From the NCBI GenBank assembly GCA_020633325.1, contig JACKDX010000001.1:1550001-1614000 (forward strand): DNA of 64,000 nucleotides. The letters run 5' to 3'. The notes beneath the pieces were generated by a model. The model ran no database searches. It was not told where the DNA came from and saw only the letters and a list, made by a program, of their open reading frames with translations. Position numbers and translations under genes: made by a program. Each line of letters opens with the position of its first letter. The first letter of the stretch is position 1. The DNA is from Myxococcales bacterium (GTDB lineage: Bacteria; Myxococcota_A; Polyangia; Polyangiales; GCA-016699535). Shown piece after piece: positions 36,695 to 44,877 of the stretch.

Positions 36695-37849
36695 CTACTT
36701 GCAGAGGGGCGCTTGTGAGGCCGCAGGCAAATAAACAAAGCGCAGCGGGAGATCGATGTCCACGTATCCTGTCGGGTTTGGAGCGGGGAAATCGAGATCC
36801 AACAGGGCTTTTTCAATGCAGCGTCTCAGACCGAGATCGCCAACCTCATCCACAACAAAACATGTCTGAATCACCTGTCCGTTTGGGCTAAGGCGTGCCT
36901 GGAGTCTAAGCACATCCCCGGTCACACTCGTGCCAGAGGACGCCTTCATACAACGCTCCGCTCGCTCTTTTAGGCCGCCGATAGCCGTTTTCATCGTCTC
37001 TCGAGCTAGCGTGCCATAAGCCGTGCCAGCGACCAGCGCTGGCAGCCCGTTGGGACAAAGCAACTCTGTCGATGGATCTTGTGCTTTGGGTTGCCGCGTT
37101 CCAGAAACGAGACTGGTCGCAAAGGCCACTGGCACCTTGATGGGGGCCAATATTTCGAGCACACGTCGAATCTCTAACAGCGTGACGTCCCGCTCAGCTG
37201 TAACGTAGATACCATCCACCGCGCTTGCGAGCTGAGCACGTTGTTTGGTGATAAAGGTGTTTACCTTTTCGAGATCGAGCCCGCCCTGCCACCCAATTGG
37301 AAGCGCGACATTGCTGCTGCGTCCGTAGATGCCACGGTCGGTGATTATGATAATCAGTGCCTGCTGACGGGCGGACGGTGGGGAGGTCGTGAGGGCCGCA
37401 AGCATGGGCCCGCGCGCACCAGCGCCGATATGCCCCCATCGCGTCAACACGCTTAAAGCTTCGCGGTTGTTGAGTGCGACATCGAGGTCCTCAGGGACAT
37501 CAGGAAGGGGGCGCAGCGCCACAGCCAGATCGGCACTCAAACGCCAGGGGCCTGACCCAGAGGGCGCTCGCAGCAGACAGTGCTCGTTCGAGTACGCCTT
37601 GCCATTGCGGTCGAGCTCGGCAACCTGCCGGACCAATGCTCCGAACGTCGTCTCAGGGCTGAGAGCCCGTGAAGCGAGCGATTCCCGCAATACATCGTCC
37701 TGTTCGGCGCCGGTCCCCATGGCCGTGTTTTGATCGGTCCTTAGAGCCGTGGACGGCGTTCCCTCGACCGCGTCTGGACCCTGGTGACAGGCCATGTGAA
37801 AGAGGGCGTACGCGATGGCGACGGGGCGGAAAGAGCCGTATGCACGCAT
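36695..37849 (-). CDS. AgmX/TonB-C-like lipoprotein
   Basis: A 384-residue envelope protein with a signal-like start and cysteine near residue 20 (weak lipobox MAC). The C-terminal region, VIQTCFVVDEVGDLGLRRC followed by DLDFPAPNPTGYVDIDLPL, resembles the AgmX/PglI C-terminal domain of myxobacteria, which in turn is TonB-C-like. The middle contains a GDYDN-like ferredoxin-fold-looking stretch that is unassigned. ATG with AAGGAG seven bases upstream. In myxobacteria AgmX relatives function in gliding or envelope complexes; this is family knowledge and no role is shown here. It is the last gene in a minus-strand run with the glycolytic cluster. Confidence 0.65.
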   Translation of the reverse strand: MRAYGSFRPVAIAYALFHMACHQGPDAVEGTPSTALRTDQNTAMGTGAEQDDVLRESLASRALSPETTFGALVRQVAELDRNGKAYSNEHCLLRAPSGSGPWRLSADLAVALRPLPDVPEDLDVALNNREALSVLTRWGHIGAGARGPMLAALTTSPPSARQQALIIIITDRGIYGRSSNVALPIGWQGGLDLEKVNTFITKQRAQLASAVDGIYVTAERDVTLLEIRRVLEILAPIKVPVAFATSLVSGTRQPKAQDPSTELLCPNGLPALVAGTAYGTLARETMKTAIGGLKERAERCMKASSGTSVTGDVLRLQARLSPNGQVIQTCFVVDEVGDLGLRRCIEKALLDLDFPAPNPTGYVDIDLPLRFVYLPAASQAPLCK

Positions 37850-37872
37850 GGCGAATCTCCTTTTGGGCGAGG

Positions 37873-38328
37873 TTATGGGCTTGGGAGTGCTGGGGGGCCG
37901 GGCTCAGCGCCGCGATCGGAAGAGCCGGGTGCGGTACGTGCCGGGATGTCGCGCTCAGGCACGCTCATGGGCGCGTTGGGCAGAGGTGTGGTGTTCGGCC
38001 CTTTGCCGAGGGATTTTTTCGAGGGTTTGGTGTGAGCTGCCTTGGATGTATTGCTGGGGGCCTGAGTTGTTTTCGCAGCTTTTTCGAGAGCAGACTCACC
38101 ATGTCCCGACGACATATAGGAAAGGGTGGCTGACAATATCATAAACAGCGCAGCACAGACTGAGGTAAGCCGCGTCAGGAAGTCGCTCGCGCCCGCGCCG
38201 CCAAAGACTGTCTGGGTCGTGCCTCCAAAAGCAGAGCCCATGCCGCCGCCTTTTCCGGCCTGCAAAAGCACGACCAAAATCAGGAACATGCAAATAAAGA
38301 CGTAAAATATGGCTAGCGCGGTAAACAT
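37873..38328 (-). CDS. secG: Preprotein translocase subunit SecG
   Basis: Small membrane subunit of the SecYEG translocon. Two transmembrane segments (about residues 3-22 and 52-70) flank the hallmark LLQAGKGGGMGSAFGGTTQTVFGGAG. At 151 residues it is longer than typical SecG (75-110) because of a hydrophilic tail rich in Lys, Thr and Pro. The start is the ATG at 38328; upstream in-frame codons precede the hydrophobic start. It follows tpiA by about 60 bases, and gap-pgk-tpiA-secG is a conserved order. Confidence 0.93.
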   Translation of the reverse strand: MFTALAIFYVFICMFLILVVLLQAGKGGGMGSAFGGTTQTVFGGAGASDFLTRLTSVCAALFMILSATLSYMSSGHGESALEKAAKTTQAPSNTSKAAHTKPSKKSLGKGPNTTPLPNAPMSVPERDIPARTAPGSSDRGAEPGPPALPSP

Positions 38329-38391
38329 AGGAGATCTTTCGCAGGCCGTAAGCTTCCACGAAACGCGACACATCGCAAGGGGTGGCCCTTC

Positions 38392-39192
38392 TTACCTGCT
38401 CATCCAGGCCCTGTTGCTCTCTTTGGCGATGGATAAGAAATCCTTGGCATTGAGAGAAGCACCCCCCACCAAAGCGCCATCGATGTCAGGCCCAGACATC
38501 AACGCATAGGCGTTGTCGGGTTTGACGCTTCCGCCGTAGAGTATCCGCACGTGCCGAGCGCTCGATACGCCCATGAGCTTGCCCAAATGATCTCGAATGG
38601 TGCGATGCATGTGCTGCGCATCCTCTGGCGTGGCGGTTTTACCTGTGCCTATCGCCCACACGGGCTCGTAAGCGACGACGAGGCTATCTGAGCCGAGGTG
38701 GTCCATGCCTGCTAAGGCGGCACCGAGCTGGCGCACCACCACCTGTGTCGCCCGGCCATCTTCACGCTCAGTGAGCGATTCTCCGACGCAAAGAATGGGA
38801 ATGAGCCCGTGCTCGAGCAGTGCTCGTACCTTGCGTTGAACTGTTGTGTCGTCATCGCCGAAGTACTGACGCCGCTCGGAGTGGCCTATGATGCAGTGGC
38901 TGCAACCGACGTCTTTGAGCAAAGGTGCGCTCACTTCTCCAGTGTAGGCTCCCTTGTCCTCGAAAAAACAGTCCTGCCCCGCCAAAGCGATGACGCTCCC
39001 TGCCAAGCTATGGGCAGCCGTCTGTAGTGCGGTGAACGGGGGCGCCACGAGCAAAGATAGCTCTGAATCTGAGTGCTTGGTTTGCGTCGCGAGCGTTTCG
39101 CACCACGAGCGGGTCTCTTCAAGCGTGTGATGGAGCTTCCAGTTTCCTGCGATCAGGGGGACGCGAATGTCTGCATGGCCCCCGTTGTTCAT
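38392..39192 (-). CDS. tpiA: Triosephosphate isomerase
   Basis: Interconverts dihydroxyacetone phosphate and glyceraldehyde 3-phosphate. Catalytic residues are visible: N-W-K in AGNWKL, the His in IIGHSERRQYFG, and the Glu in VAYEPVWAIGTGK, with LYGGSVKPDNAYALM near the end. Length 266 residues, a little above the usual 250 owing to an N-terminal extension. The ATG overlaps the pgk stop (ATGA), so the pair is translationally coupled. Confidence 0.97.
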   Translation of the reverse strand: MNNGGHADIRVPLIAGNWKLHHTLEETRSWCETLATQTKHSDSELSLLVAPPFTALQTAAHSLAGSVIALAGQDCFFEDKGAYTGEVSAPLLKDVGCSHCIIGHSERRQYFGDDDTTVQRKVRALLEHGLIPILCVGESLTEREDGRATQVVVRQLGAALAGMDHLGSDSLVVAYEPVWAIGTGKTATPEDAQHMHRTIRDHLGKLMGVSSARHVRILYGGSVKPDNAYALMSGPDIDGALVGGASLNAKDFLSIAKESNRAWMSR

Positions 39193-40364
39193 ATCTCAAG
39201 CGCCTCTACCCCTGGCAGCGTCTTGCCTTCGAGAAACTCAAGCGACGCGCCCCCGCCTGTCGACAGGTGAGTGTATGCATCGGCGAGCCCCAGCTGGTGA
39301 ACGGCCGCGACGCTGTCACCACCGCCCACCACGCTTATTGCGCCGCAATCCGCGATCGCACGCGCTACGCCAAGCGTGCCTTCTGAGAAACTGGGATTCT
39401 CAAACACGCCCATTGGGCCGTTCCAAAACACCGTTTCGACACCAGTCAATGCTGCACGGAACGCGGCGACTGATTGAGGACCGATATCAAGCGCCATGGA
39501 ATCCTTGGGCACCTCGCTAACGCGCACCACCTGGCCGCGGGTTTGCTTCGCATCAGATGCCACCACCAAGTCGGTCGGCAACCGCACGTCGACTTTGCTT
39601 CGTTTTGCGCGCTCCAACACGCTGCGCGCCATCGCCAGCCGATCCTGTTCGACGAGGCTACGACCCAGGTCGAAACCCTGTGCGGCCAAGAAGGTATTCG
39701 CCATCGCACCACCGATGATGAGACGATCGACACGTTCGAGCAATGACTGTATCACGTCAATTTTCCCGGATACTTTCGCGCCGCCCAAGACGGCCGCGTA
39801 GGGATGTTTGGCATGATCACGAAGCATGCCCAAAGTAGCAAGCTCCTTCGTGAGTAAGAGGCCGGCGGCACGCTCCGGCATGAGTCGGGGAAGGGCTACG
39901 ACCGAGGCATGGGCGCGATGGGCGGCGCCGAACGCGTCGTTGATGTATACGTCTGCCAGTTTTTGAAGCTCTTTGGCAAACTTTTCATCGTTCGCCTCCT
40001 CGCCTGGGTGAAACCTGAGATTCTCAAGGAGCGCGATCTGCCCGTCGCGCAAATCGTAGACCACCTTGCGAGCGCCATCCCCTATGCAATCGTCGGTCAG
40101 GCGCACCTCGGTTTCCAGCAGCTCCGCTAAACAGACGCCGACCGGCTCAAGAGAGAATTGCGGTGCCGGCGCCCCTTTGGGGCGACCGAGATGGGAGGCG
40201 AGCACCACATGCGCCCCTTCGTCCATCAGGGTTCGGATGGTGGGCAGCGTGGCAAGAATGCGGCTCTTGTCAGTGATGACGCCGTCGTCAAGCGGTACGT
40301 TGAAGTCCACGCGCACGAACACGCGTCGACTCTCCAAGGGGAAATCCCCAACGTGTTTGATCAC
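39189..40364 (-). CDS. pgk: Phosphoglycerate kinase
   Basis: Transfers phosphate from 1,3-bisphosphoglycerate to ADP. Motifs RVFVRVDFNVPL, SHLGRPKG, LRFHPGEEAND and FWNGPMGVFENP are family-defining. I place the start at GTG 40364, two bases after the gapA stop, because the conserved N terminus (IKHVGDFPLESRRVFVRVDF) begins there; the upstream in-frame stretch would run inside gapA. Length 391 residues, normal for bacterial Pgk. Confidence 0.96.
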   Translation of the reverse strand: MIKHVGDFPLESRRVFVRVDFNVPLDDGVITDKSRILATLPTIRTLMDEGAHVVLASHLGRPKGAPAPQFSLEPVGVCLAELLETEVRLTDDCIGDGARKVVYDLRDGQIALLENLRFHPGEEANDEKFAKELQKLADVYINDAFGAAHRAHASVVALPRLMPERAAGLLLTKELATLGMLRDHAKHPYAAVLGGAKVSGKIDVIQSLLERVDRLIIGGAMANTFLAAQGFDLGRSLVEQDRLAMARSVLERAKRSKVDVRLPTDLVVASDAKQTRGQVVRVSEVPKDSMALDIGPQSVAAFRAALTGVETVFWNGPMGVFENPSFSEGTLGVARAIADCGAISVVGGGDSVAAVHQLGLADAYTHLSTGGGASLEFLEGKTLPGVEALEI

Positions 40365-40366
40365 GG

Positions 40367-41380
40367 CTAGCCCTTTTGTCCCATGTATTGGGTGAGGTCG
40401 ACCATACGGGCAGAAAAGCCCCACTCGTTGTCATACCAACTCTGCACCTCGACGAGGTCGTCGCCGACGACCTGTGTCTGCGCCGCATCGACAATCGAAG
40501 AGCGGGTATCTCCAATAAAATCGCAAGAGACCAACGGCCGCGTCTCGTAACCCAAGATGTCCTTGAGCGTGGTTTCTGAAGCGGCCTTCAGGGCTTGGTT
40601 TACCTCATCTCGAGAGGTCTTTTTGCTGACTTTGGCCGTCAAACATGTGATGGACCCATCGGGGGTGGGCACCCGGATGGACGTGCCATCGAGCTTGCCT
40701 TTGAGCTCAGGTAACACCAGGCCGATGGCCTTGGCAGCCCCCGTGGTTGACGGGATCATGGAAAGCGCCGCAGCCCGCGCGCGCCGAAAATCCTTATGAG
40801 CCAAGTCCAGGATGCGCTGGTCGTTGGTATAAGAGTGCACCGTCACCATGTGGGCTGCGACGATGCCAAAACTGTCGTGGACCACCTTGGCGATGGGGGC
40901 AAGACAGTTGGTCGTGCATGATGCATTAGAGACCACCATGTGTTTCGCCGGATCGAACTCCTTGTGATTGATACCAAAGCAAAATGTGGCGTCGATATCT
41001 TTTTCTCCGGGTGCGCTGATGATCACGCGCTTGGCGCCAGCCTCGATATGCATGGATGCTTGGGCGCGACTGCGAAATCGCCCGGTACACTCGAGCACGA
41101 TCTCAGCTTCTTGCTTGCGCCAGGGAAGCGCCGCCGGGTTTTTTTCGGCAAATATCGGGATTTTTTGATCCCCCACGGAAAGGGCGTTGCCCTCGGCACG
41201 AACTGGCATGGAAAACGTGTGATGCACGGAGTCAAACTCAAGCAGATGCGCCATCACTTCCGCGCTCTCGAGATCGTTGATGCCGACCACACGGAGATCG
41301 GAACGCTTATCTAAGAGAATTTGTCGAAGGATACATCGGCCGATGCGACCGAAACCATTGATGGCAATGTTCGTGGGCAT
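40367..41380 (-). CDS. gapA: Glyceraldehyde-3-phosphate dehydrogenase
   Basis: Oxidises glyceraldehyde 3-phosphate to 1,3-bisphosphoglycerate with NAD. The active-site Cys lies in NASCTTNCLAP and the NAD-binding N terminus reads INGFGRIGR. Length 337 residues. It begins the gap-pgk-tpiA-secG run. The ATG has AGGTGA at close spacing. Upstream (about 41400) the region holds a TAAGAT/TAGGTT-type stretch but no convincing promoter. Confidence 0.97.
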   Translation of the reverse strand: MPTNIAINGFGRIGRCILRQILLDKRSDLRVVGINDLESAEVMAHLLEFDSVHHTFSMPVRAEGNALSVGDQKIPIFAEKNPAALPWRKQEAEIVLECTGRFRSRAQASMHIEAGAKRVIISAPGEKDIDATFCFGINHKEFDPAKHMVVSNASCTTNCLAPIAKVVHDSFGIVAAHMVTVHSYTNDQRILDLAHKDFRRARAAALSMIPSTTGAAKAIGLVLPELKGKLDGTSIRVPTPDGSITCLTAKVSKKTSRDEVNQALKAASETTLKDILGYETRPLVSCDFIGDTRSSIVDAAQTQVVGDDLVEVQSWYDNEWGFSARMVDLTQYMGQKG

Positions 41381-41489
41381 AGTTTCACCTGCAAGGAAGG
41401 GTAGGTCGAAAACCTAGCGATCTTAGCCGGCGAAATCAAGCTGCATCGCTGAAATCAACGACAGCCTCTGACGAACGCTCTGGTTGCGA

Positions 41490-41684
41490 CTAGTTATCGA
41501 TGTCGTCGGTCACGAGGTCCAAGAGCTCCGAGGCGAAACTGACGAGCTCAGAGCGGGACAGCCCACCTGACCGCAATTCGCGATACGTGGACTTGGCCAG
41601 TATCCGAAGCGCGCGCGGATCCGAGTCTTGGGAGCTACCTATGGTGGCGGTGGACTCGAGGTGACTGCTGCTGCGTGCTTGCAT
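41490..41684 (-). CDS. Small conserved-looking protein, unknown function
   Basis: A 64-residue, mostly helical, acidic-tailed protein (with ALRILAKSTYRELRS and SELVSFASELLDLVTDD). No known domain. An excellent ribosome binding site AAGGAG (minus strand at 41701-41696) precedes it, with a TTG at 41690 five bases on and an ATG at 41684; I list the ATG, and the TTG would add two residues. It stands alone with a sigma-54-like promoter upstream (see that entry), so it is likely a genuine, regulated gene rather than a chance frame. Function open. Confidence 0.7.
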   Translation of the reverse strand: MQARSSSHLESTATIGSSQDSDPRALRILAKSTYRELRSGGLSRSELVSFASELLDLVTDDIDN

Positions 41685-41721
41685 GGCCAAATACTCTCCT
41701 TGAAATTCGCGCAGCTACACA

Positions 41722-41737
41722 TGCAGCATTCGTGCCA
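41722..41737 (-). promoter_or_regulatory. Sigma-54 (-24/-12) promoter candidate
   Basis: The minus strand reads TGGCACGAATGCTGCA, matching the -24/-12 consensus TGGCACG-N4-TTGCW except for the first T of the second block (C). Predicted start near 41711 gives a leader of about 27 bases that contains the AAGGAG site of the small gene at 41684. About 65-80 bases farther upstream two near-repeats, CGGCCGGAT and GGCCGGAA (41802-41818), could bind an enhancer-binding protein. This 200-base interval also has a hairpin (GCGTAG/CTACGC at 41863-41878) near the end of the UbiB gene. Confidence 0.6.
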
Positions 41738-41892
41738 CATTTGGCGCTGAATGGAAATTTAGAATTATCCAACAGTTTGAGCTACTTACGTTGTGAAAAC
41801 TCGGCCGGATGGCCGGAATTTCCAGCTTCTGCGTAAACTGGTTCGCATCCGAAGGGTGGCGCGCGTAGTGCCCTACGCAGCCAGGAGCGAGC

Positions 41893-43566
41893 TCAGCGCC
41901 GGCGAAATCGGCGGGCAGAGAACATCGATACTGCAGTGAGTACGATGAAAAAAACCGCGGCTCCTACGGCAATGCGCGTCAAACGCAGCTGCCCGTCGAG
42001 ATGCAAGGCGACGGCTGACGCGACGGCCCCCAAGCACAGAATGGCATAGATGAGCTGATGGGCGGCTGCATAGAGCAACTGCGCGGATTGAGGGAGTTCA
42101 CGGATCTGTATCTCAAGTTCGCCCCTCATGGCTTTTGACAAATAGCGGCGCAGATCCTCAGGAACACTGAGCGCACTCAAGGCGGTATCTTTGGTGGCGC
42201 TCACGATAAGTGACGTGAAATCTCGGTGACGACCCAGTACGAACTCTTCCAGATACGGGCGAATCACCACCATGGGGTTCATGAGCGGATCCAGCGTCGT
42301 GCACACTCCGGCCAATAGCAAAATCGTGCGTTCCAACAACACCCAATCCTTAGGGACCTGAAATGCGCTCGTCAGCTCGCGGATTCCAATGTTCTGCCGC
42401 CTGAGATCAAAAAAGTTCTCCATGCTCTTTTGCGGGTCCACCCGAATGTCTTTCAGATTGAGACTTTCGAGATGCACTTCGTCTTGAAATTTGCGATGAA
42501 AGTAATCGATGATACGTTCAGAGGCGCGCTCCGCTTCGCTGCCATGTGCGATGAACCCCATGGTACGGAGCGCACGAAAAATACCCTGCGTATCCCGCTT
42601 GAGGATGGCTTCCAGGAAGTCGGGTATCCCGCGCTTCATGTGTGGGCTGAGCTGCGCGACTGCGCCGAAATCAACCAACACAATCTCCCCGCTTTCGGTG
42701 AGGAGCAGATTTCCTGGGTGGGGATCGGCATGGTAGAATCCGTCGACAAAGATCATCTTGCAGTAGATGCGCACCAGGCGCCGGGCGAGTTCTTGCCGGT
42801 CGTGTCCCCATCTCAGGGCCGCCTCGGGGTCAATGAGCTTCTGACCTTTTTGAAACGTGGTGCTCAATGCGCGGCGCGTAGAGTACTCGAGCAAAGGGGA
42901 GGGGATGCGCACGCCTTTTTCCTCTGCGAGATTGGCAGCAATCACCCGCATTGCGTTCGCCTCACTCACAAAGTCGAGTTCGCTCAGCACCATTTCTTTG
43001 ATCTGGCGATAGATCACATCGAGGCCCTTGACCGGGACAAACCAACCGACGATGCGAAGAATGCGCCATATCGTACGCAGGTCTGAGCGGACCACGTGGT
43101 CGATGTCCTGATGCTGTACTTTGACCACAATCTGGGTGCCGTCCTTGAGAACGGCCCGATGCACTTGGCCCAATGAGGCGCTGGCGAGGGGAACGTCATC
43201 AAAACTCAAAAACATATCGCATGGATCTTGCCCAAGCTCCTCTTTGATTTGCTGCCGGATTTGTGAGACGGGGCGGGCCGGTACCTGGTCCTGAAGCGAC
43301 TCAAGTTGCGCCAAAAATTCGCGAGGCAAAAAGTTTGTCATGATGGATATCAACTGACCCACTTTGATGAAGAGCCCTTGCAGCTCTAAGATTGCGGACT
43401 TAATGCGGCGCGCGTTGTGCGCATGGACCTCAGCCAGCATGCTGTCGTACGAATCCATGGCTCTGAGACGATGACGTAGGTTCAGGCGCACGTAGCTGAG
43501 AATCACCAAGAAGGTGACCCAATAGGCCTTGATGAAGCGCCCGCGCGGTAATCGGTATCGGGCCAT
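41893..43566 (-). CDS. UbiB/ABC1-family atypical kinase
   Basis: A 557-residue AarF/UbiB/ADCK kinase-like protein, family members of which support ubiquinone biosynthesis or membrane lipid handling with an unusual ATPase. The conserved early KVGQLISIMTNFLPREF (KxGQ-like) region, the catalytic-loop DPHPGNLLL and VDFGAVAQLS (DFG) are visible; two hydrophobic segments lie at the C terminus (about 500-550). The ATG at 43566 (or GTG 43569) overlaps the stop of the sigma factor gene, making the pair translationally coupled. Whether it acts on quinone or lipid is not resolved. Confidence 0.9.
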   Translation of the reverse strand: MARYRLPRGRFIKAYWVTFLVILSYVRLNLRHRLRAMDSYDSMLAEVHAHNARRIKSAILELQGLFIKVGQLISIMTNFLPREFLAQLESLQDQVPARPVSQIRQQIKEELGQDPCDMFLSFDDVPLASASLGQVHRAVLKDGTQIVVKVQHQDIDHVVRSDLRTIWRILRIVGWFVPVKGLDVIYRQIKEMVLSELDFVSEANAMRVIAANLAEEKGVRIPSPLLEYSTRRALSTTFQKGQKLIDPEAALRWGHDRQELARRLVRIYCKMIFVDGFYHADPHPGNLLLTESGEIVLVDFGAVAQLSPHMKRGIPDFLEAILKRDTQGIFRALRTMGFIAHGSEAERASERIIDYFHRKFQDEVHLESLNLKDIRVDPQKSMENFFDLRRQNIGIRELTSAFQVPKDWVLLERTILLLAGVCTTLDPLMNPMVVIRPYLEEFVLGRHRDFTSLIVSATKDTALSALSVPEDLRRYLSKAMRGELEIQIRELPQSAQLLYAAAHQLIYAILCLGAVASAVALHLDGQLRLTRIAVGAAVFFIVLTAVSMFSARRFRRR

Positions 43567-44258
43567 CACTCCACTTCTTCGAGTGCTTGGCGAAGCAAAT
43601 CGAGCGCCTTCGCGTGTAGACGGCTTGCCCAGGATTTGGAAATATTGAGTTCTTTCGCCACCTCATCGAAATTGCGGTTTTCAAAATAAAAACCGACCAC
43701 CAGCGCTCGCTCGCGCTCGGGCAGTACATCAACTGCCTTTTTGACCAAGGCCACCTGTTGGGCGTGCGCGAGATGCCGCTCGGGATCTTTTGCAAGGACC
43801 TCCTCGCCCTGCCCCATGGCTTCGGCAATATACGCAGTGCTTAACCGACCAAGTATGGCGTAGCTGTGTTCGAGCGCGGTCTTGGTGTCGCTTTTCTGTT
43901 CGGGCGTTTGTGCTGCCACCTCGCCTGCGGGCTCCGCAATGAGATCCGTCGCCTGCGCGAGCTTGAGTTGAGAGTAAGCTCGGCGCGGCAGATAGGCCAT
44001 TTGGCGGATACCATCGAGCACCGCTCCTCGAATGCGATAGTACGCAAAGGTGTTAAATTGAACGCCGCGGCTGGGGTCGAATCGTTGTTTAGCTTCCACC
44101 AAGCCGGTGTAGCCGAACGCGATTAGATCATCGAGCTCGCAGTTGAGATCGAGCTGGGCTTTGAGTTTGTAAGCAATGCTCTTGACGAGTCCGGCATGTT
44201 CCTGAATAAATCGGTCGTCCAGCGTCATGGCGCTCGATGGTATCGGAGGCTCGTGCAT
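43566..44258 (-). CDS. FliA/WhiG-type sigma-70 family factor
   Basis: A 230-residue sigma factor with regions 2, 3 and 4: DLIAFGYTGLVEAKQRFDPSRG (region 2.1-2.2), FNTFAYYRIRGAVLDGIRQ (2.3-2.4) and a C-terminal region 4 with VAKELNISKSWASRLHAKAL. This three-region type is shared with FliA, SigB-like and WhiG sigmas; no flagellar gene lies near, so motility control is not implied. Start at ATG 44258; an alternative ATG at 44228 would remove the first ten residues and separate it from the divergent gene. Coupled to the UbiB gene. It likely directs a specialised regulon. Confidence 0.85.
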   Translation of the reverse strand: MHEPPIPSSAMTLDDRFIQEHAGLVKSIAYKLKAQLDLNCELDDLIAFGYTGLVEAKQRFDPSRGVQFNTFAYYRIRGAVLDGIRQMAYLPRRAYSQLKLAQATDLIAEPAGEVAAQTPEQKSDTKTALEHSYAILGRLSTAYIAEAMGQGEEVLAKDPERHLAHAQQVALVKKAVDVLPERERALVVGFYFENRNFDEVAKELNISKSWASRLHAKALDLLRQALEEVE

Positions 44259-44868
44259 GACGGAAGCTATTCCGTTGCGTTTTGGACATACGCTGAGTTT
44301 TGGGAGCCTGTTACAGCAAGCCGCTCGGGAACAGGCTGTGGCGCAGGGCCTGGCGTTGGCCTATGGCGGCTTTCGCCTTCAGGAACGCCGGTTGCTGCTC
44401 AAGAGCATTGAAAGCGAGCTAGCCCACGCGCAAACGCCTCTATTTCCCGTGCTGAGTTATCTTCTCGGGACTGAGACGGACACGGCCGTGGCACGTCAGA
44501 TTGCGAATATGTTGGCTGGGGCCGTCCGCCAGAGACCCGGTGCGGCCGATCACGCGTGGATGGCCGCGTGGGCAGAAGACCAAGGAGCTGGGCTCGTAGG
44601 TTTCGGCCAAGCGGATGGGCGTTTTGAGGTATATGTGCTGGGCTGGGATAGTAGGAGCATGACGGAAGTGCAACGTCATTGCGACCTGGACATAGGGCAG
44701 CTCGAACAAAGGTCTCGCCATTTTAGAGAAGTTCATCAGAAAGGATGGGTCGATGGGGAGATGCGAGTGGTGCTCGATCGGATTTGCGAGATATTGTGGC
44801 GCCGCCGCCTGGCCGCTTCGGCGTTTCGGGCTCCATTGGCGAGCTTTGCGAAGCAGCTCAGGTTATAA
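44257..44868 (+). CDS. Protein of unknown function, divergent from sigma factor
   Basis: A 203-residue cytosolic-looking protein with no recognised domain. The start ATG at 44257 has GGAGGC seven bases upstream; the first residues are MTEAIPLRFGHTLSF. The C-terminal third is helical and basic (LEQRSRHFREVHQKGWVDG and RICEILWRRRLAAS). The start codon shares the CATG tetranucleotide with the minus-strand start of the sigma factor gene, so the two promoters, if present, would overlap opposite coding sequence. mepA follows closely. Confidence 0.65.
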   Translation: MTEAIPLRFGHTLSFGSLLQQAAREQAVAQGLALAYGGFRLQERRLLLKSIESELAHAQTPLFPVLSYLLGTETDTAVARQIANMLAGAVRQRPGAADHAWMAAWAEDQGAGLVGFGQADGRFEVYVLGWDSRSMTEVQRHCDLDIGQLEQRSRHFREVHQKGWVDGEMRVVLDRICEILWRRRLAASAFRAPLASFAKQLRL

Positions 44869-44877
44869 TCTTACGTG

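Noticed and set aside
38392..39192. tpiA possible loss of a catalytic residue in GNWKLH
   Set aside because: The Asn and Lys needed for catalysis (N-W-K) are present; only the following residue differs from the usual GNWKLN/GNWKMN.
41841..41850. GTTCGCATCC resembling a tRNA T-loop
   Set aside because: The flanking bases do not form the T-stem or an acceptor stem, so no tRNA is supported.
41863..41878. Hairpin GCGTAG/CTACGC near the end of the UbiB gene as a terminator
   Set aside because: There is no T run after the stem on the minus strand, so a Rho-independent terminator is not supported.
42430..43086. Long plus-strand open frame (218 codons) inside the UbiB-family gene
   Set aside because: It is antisense to a well-conserved kinase gene and has no recognisable domain or ribosome binding site; a shadow of GC-biased codon use.
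44864..44869. TATAAT eight bases before the mepA start
   Set aside because: It includes the TAA stop codon of the preceding gene, no -35 is found, and mepA is likely co-transcribed, so it is listed only as a possible coincidence.
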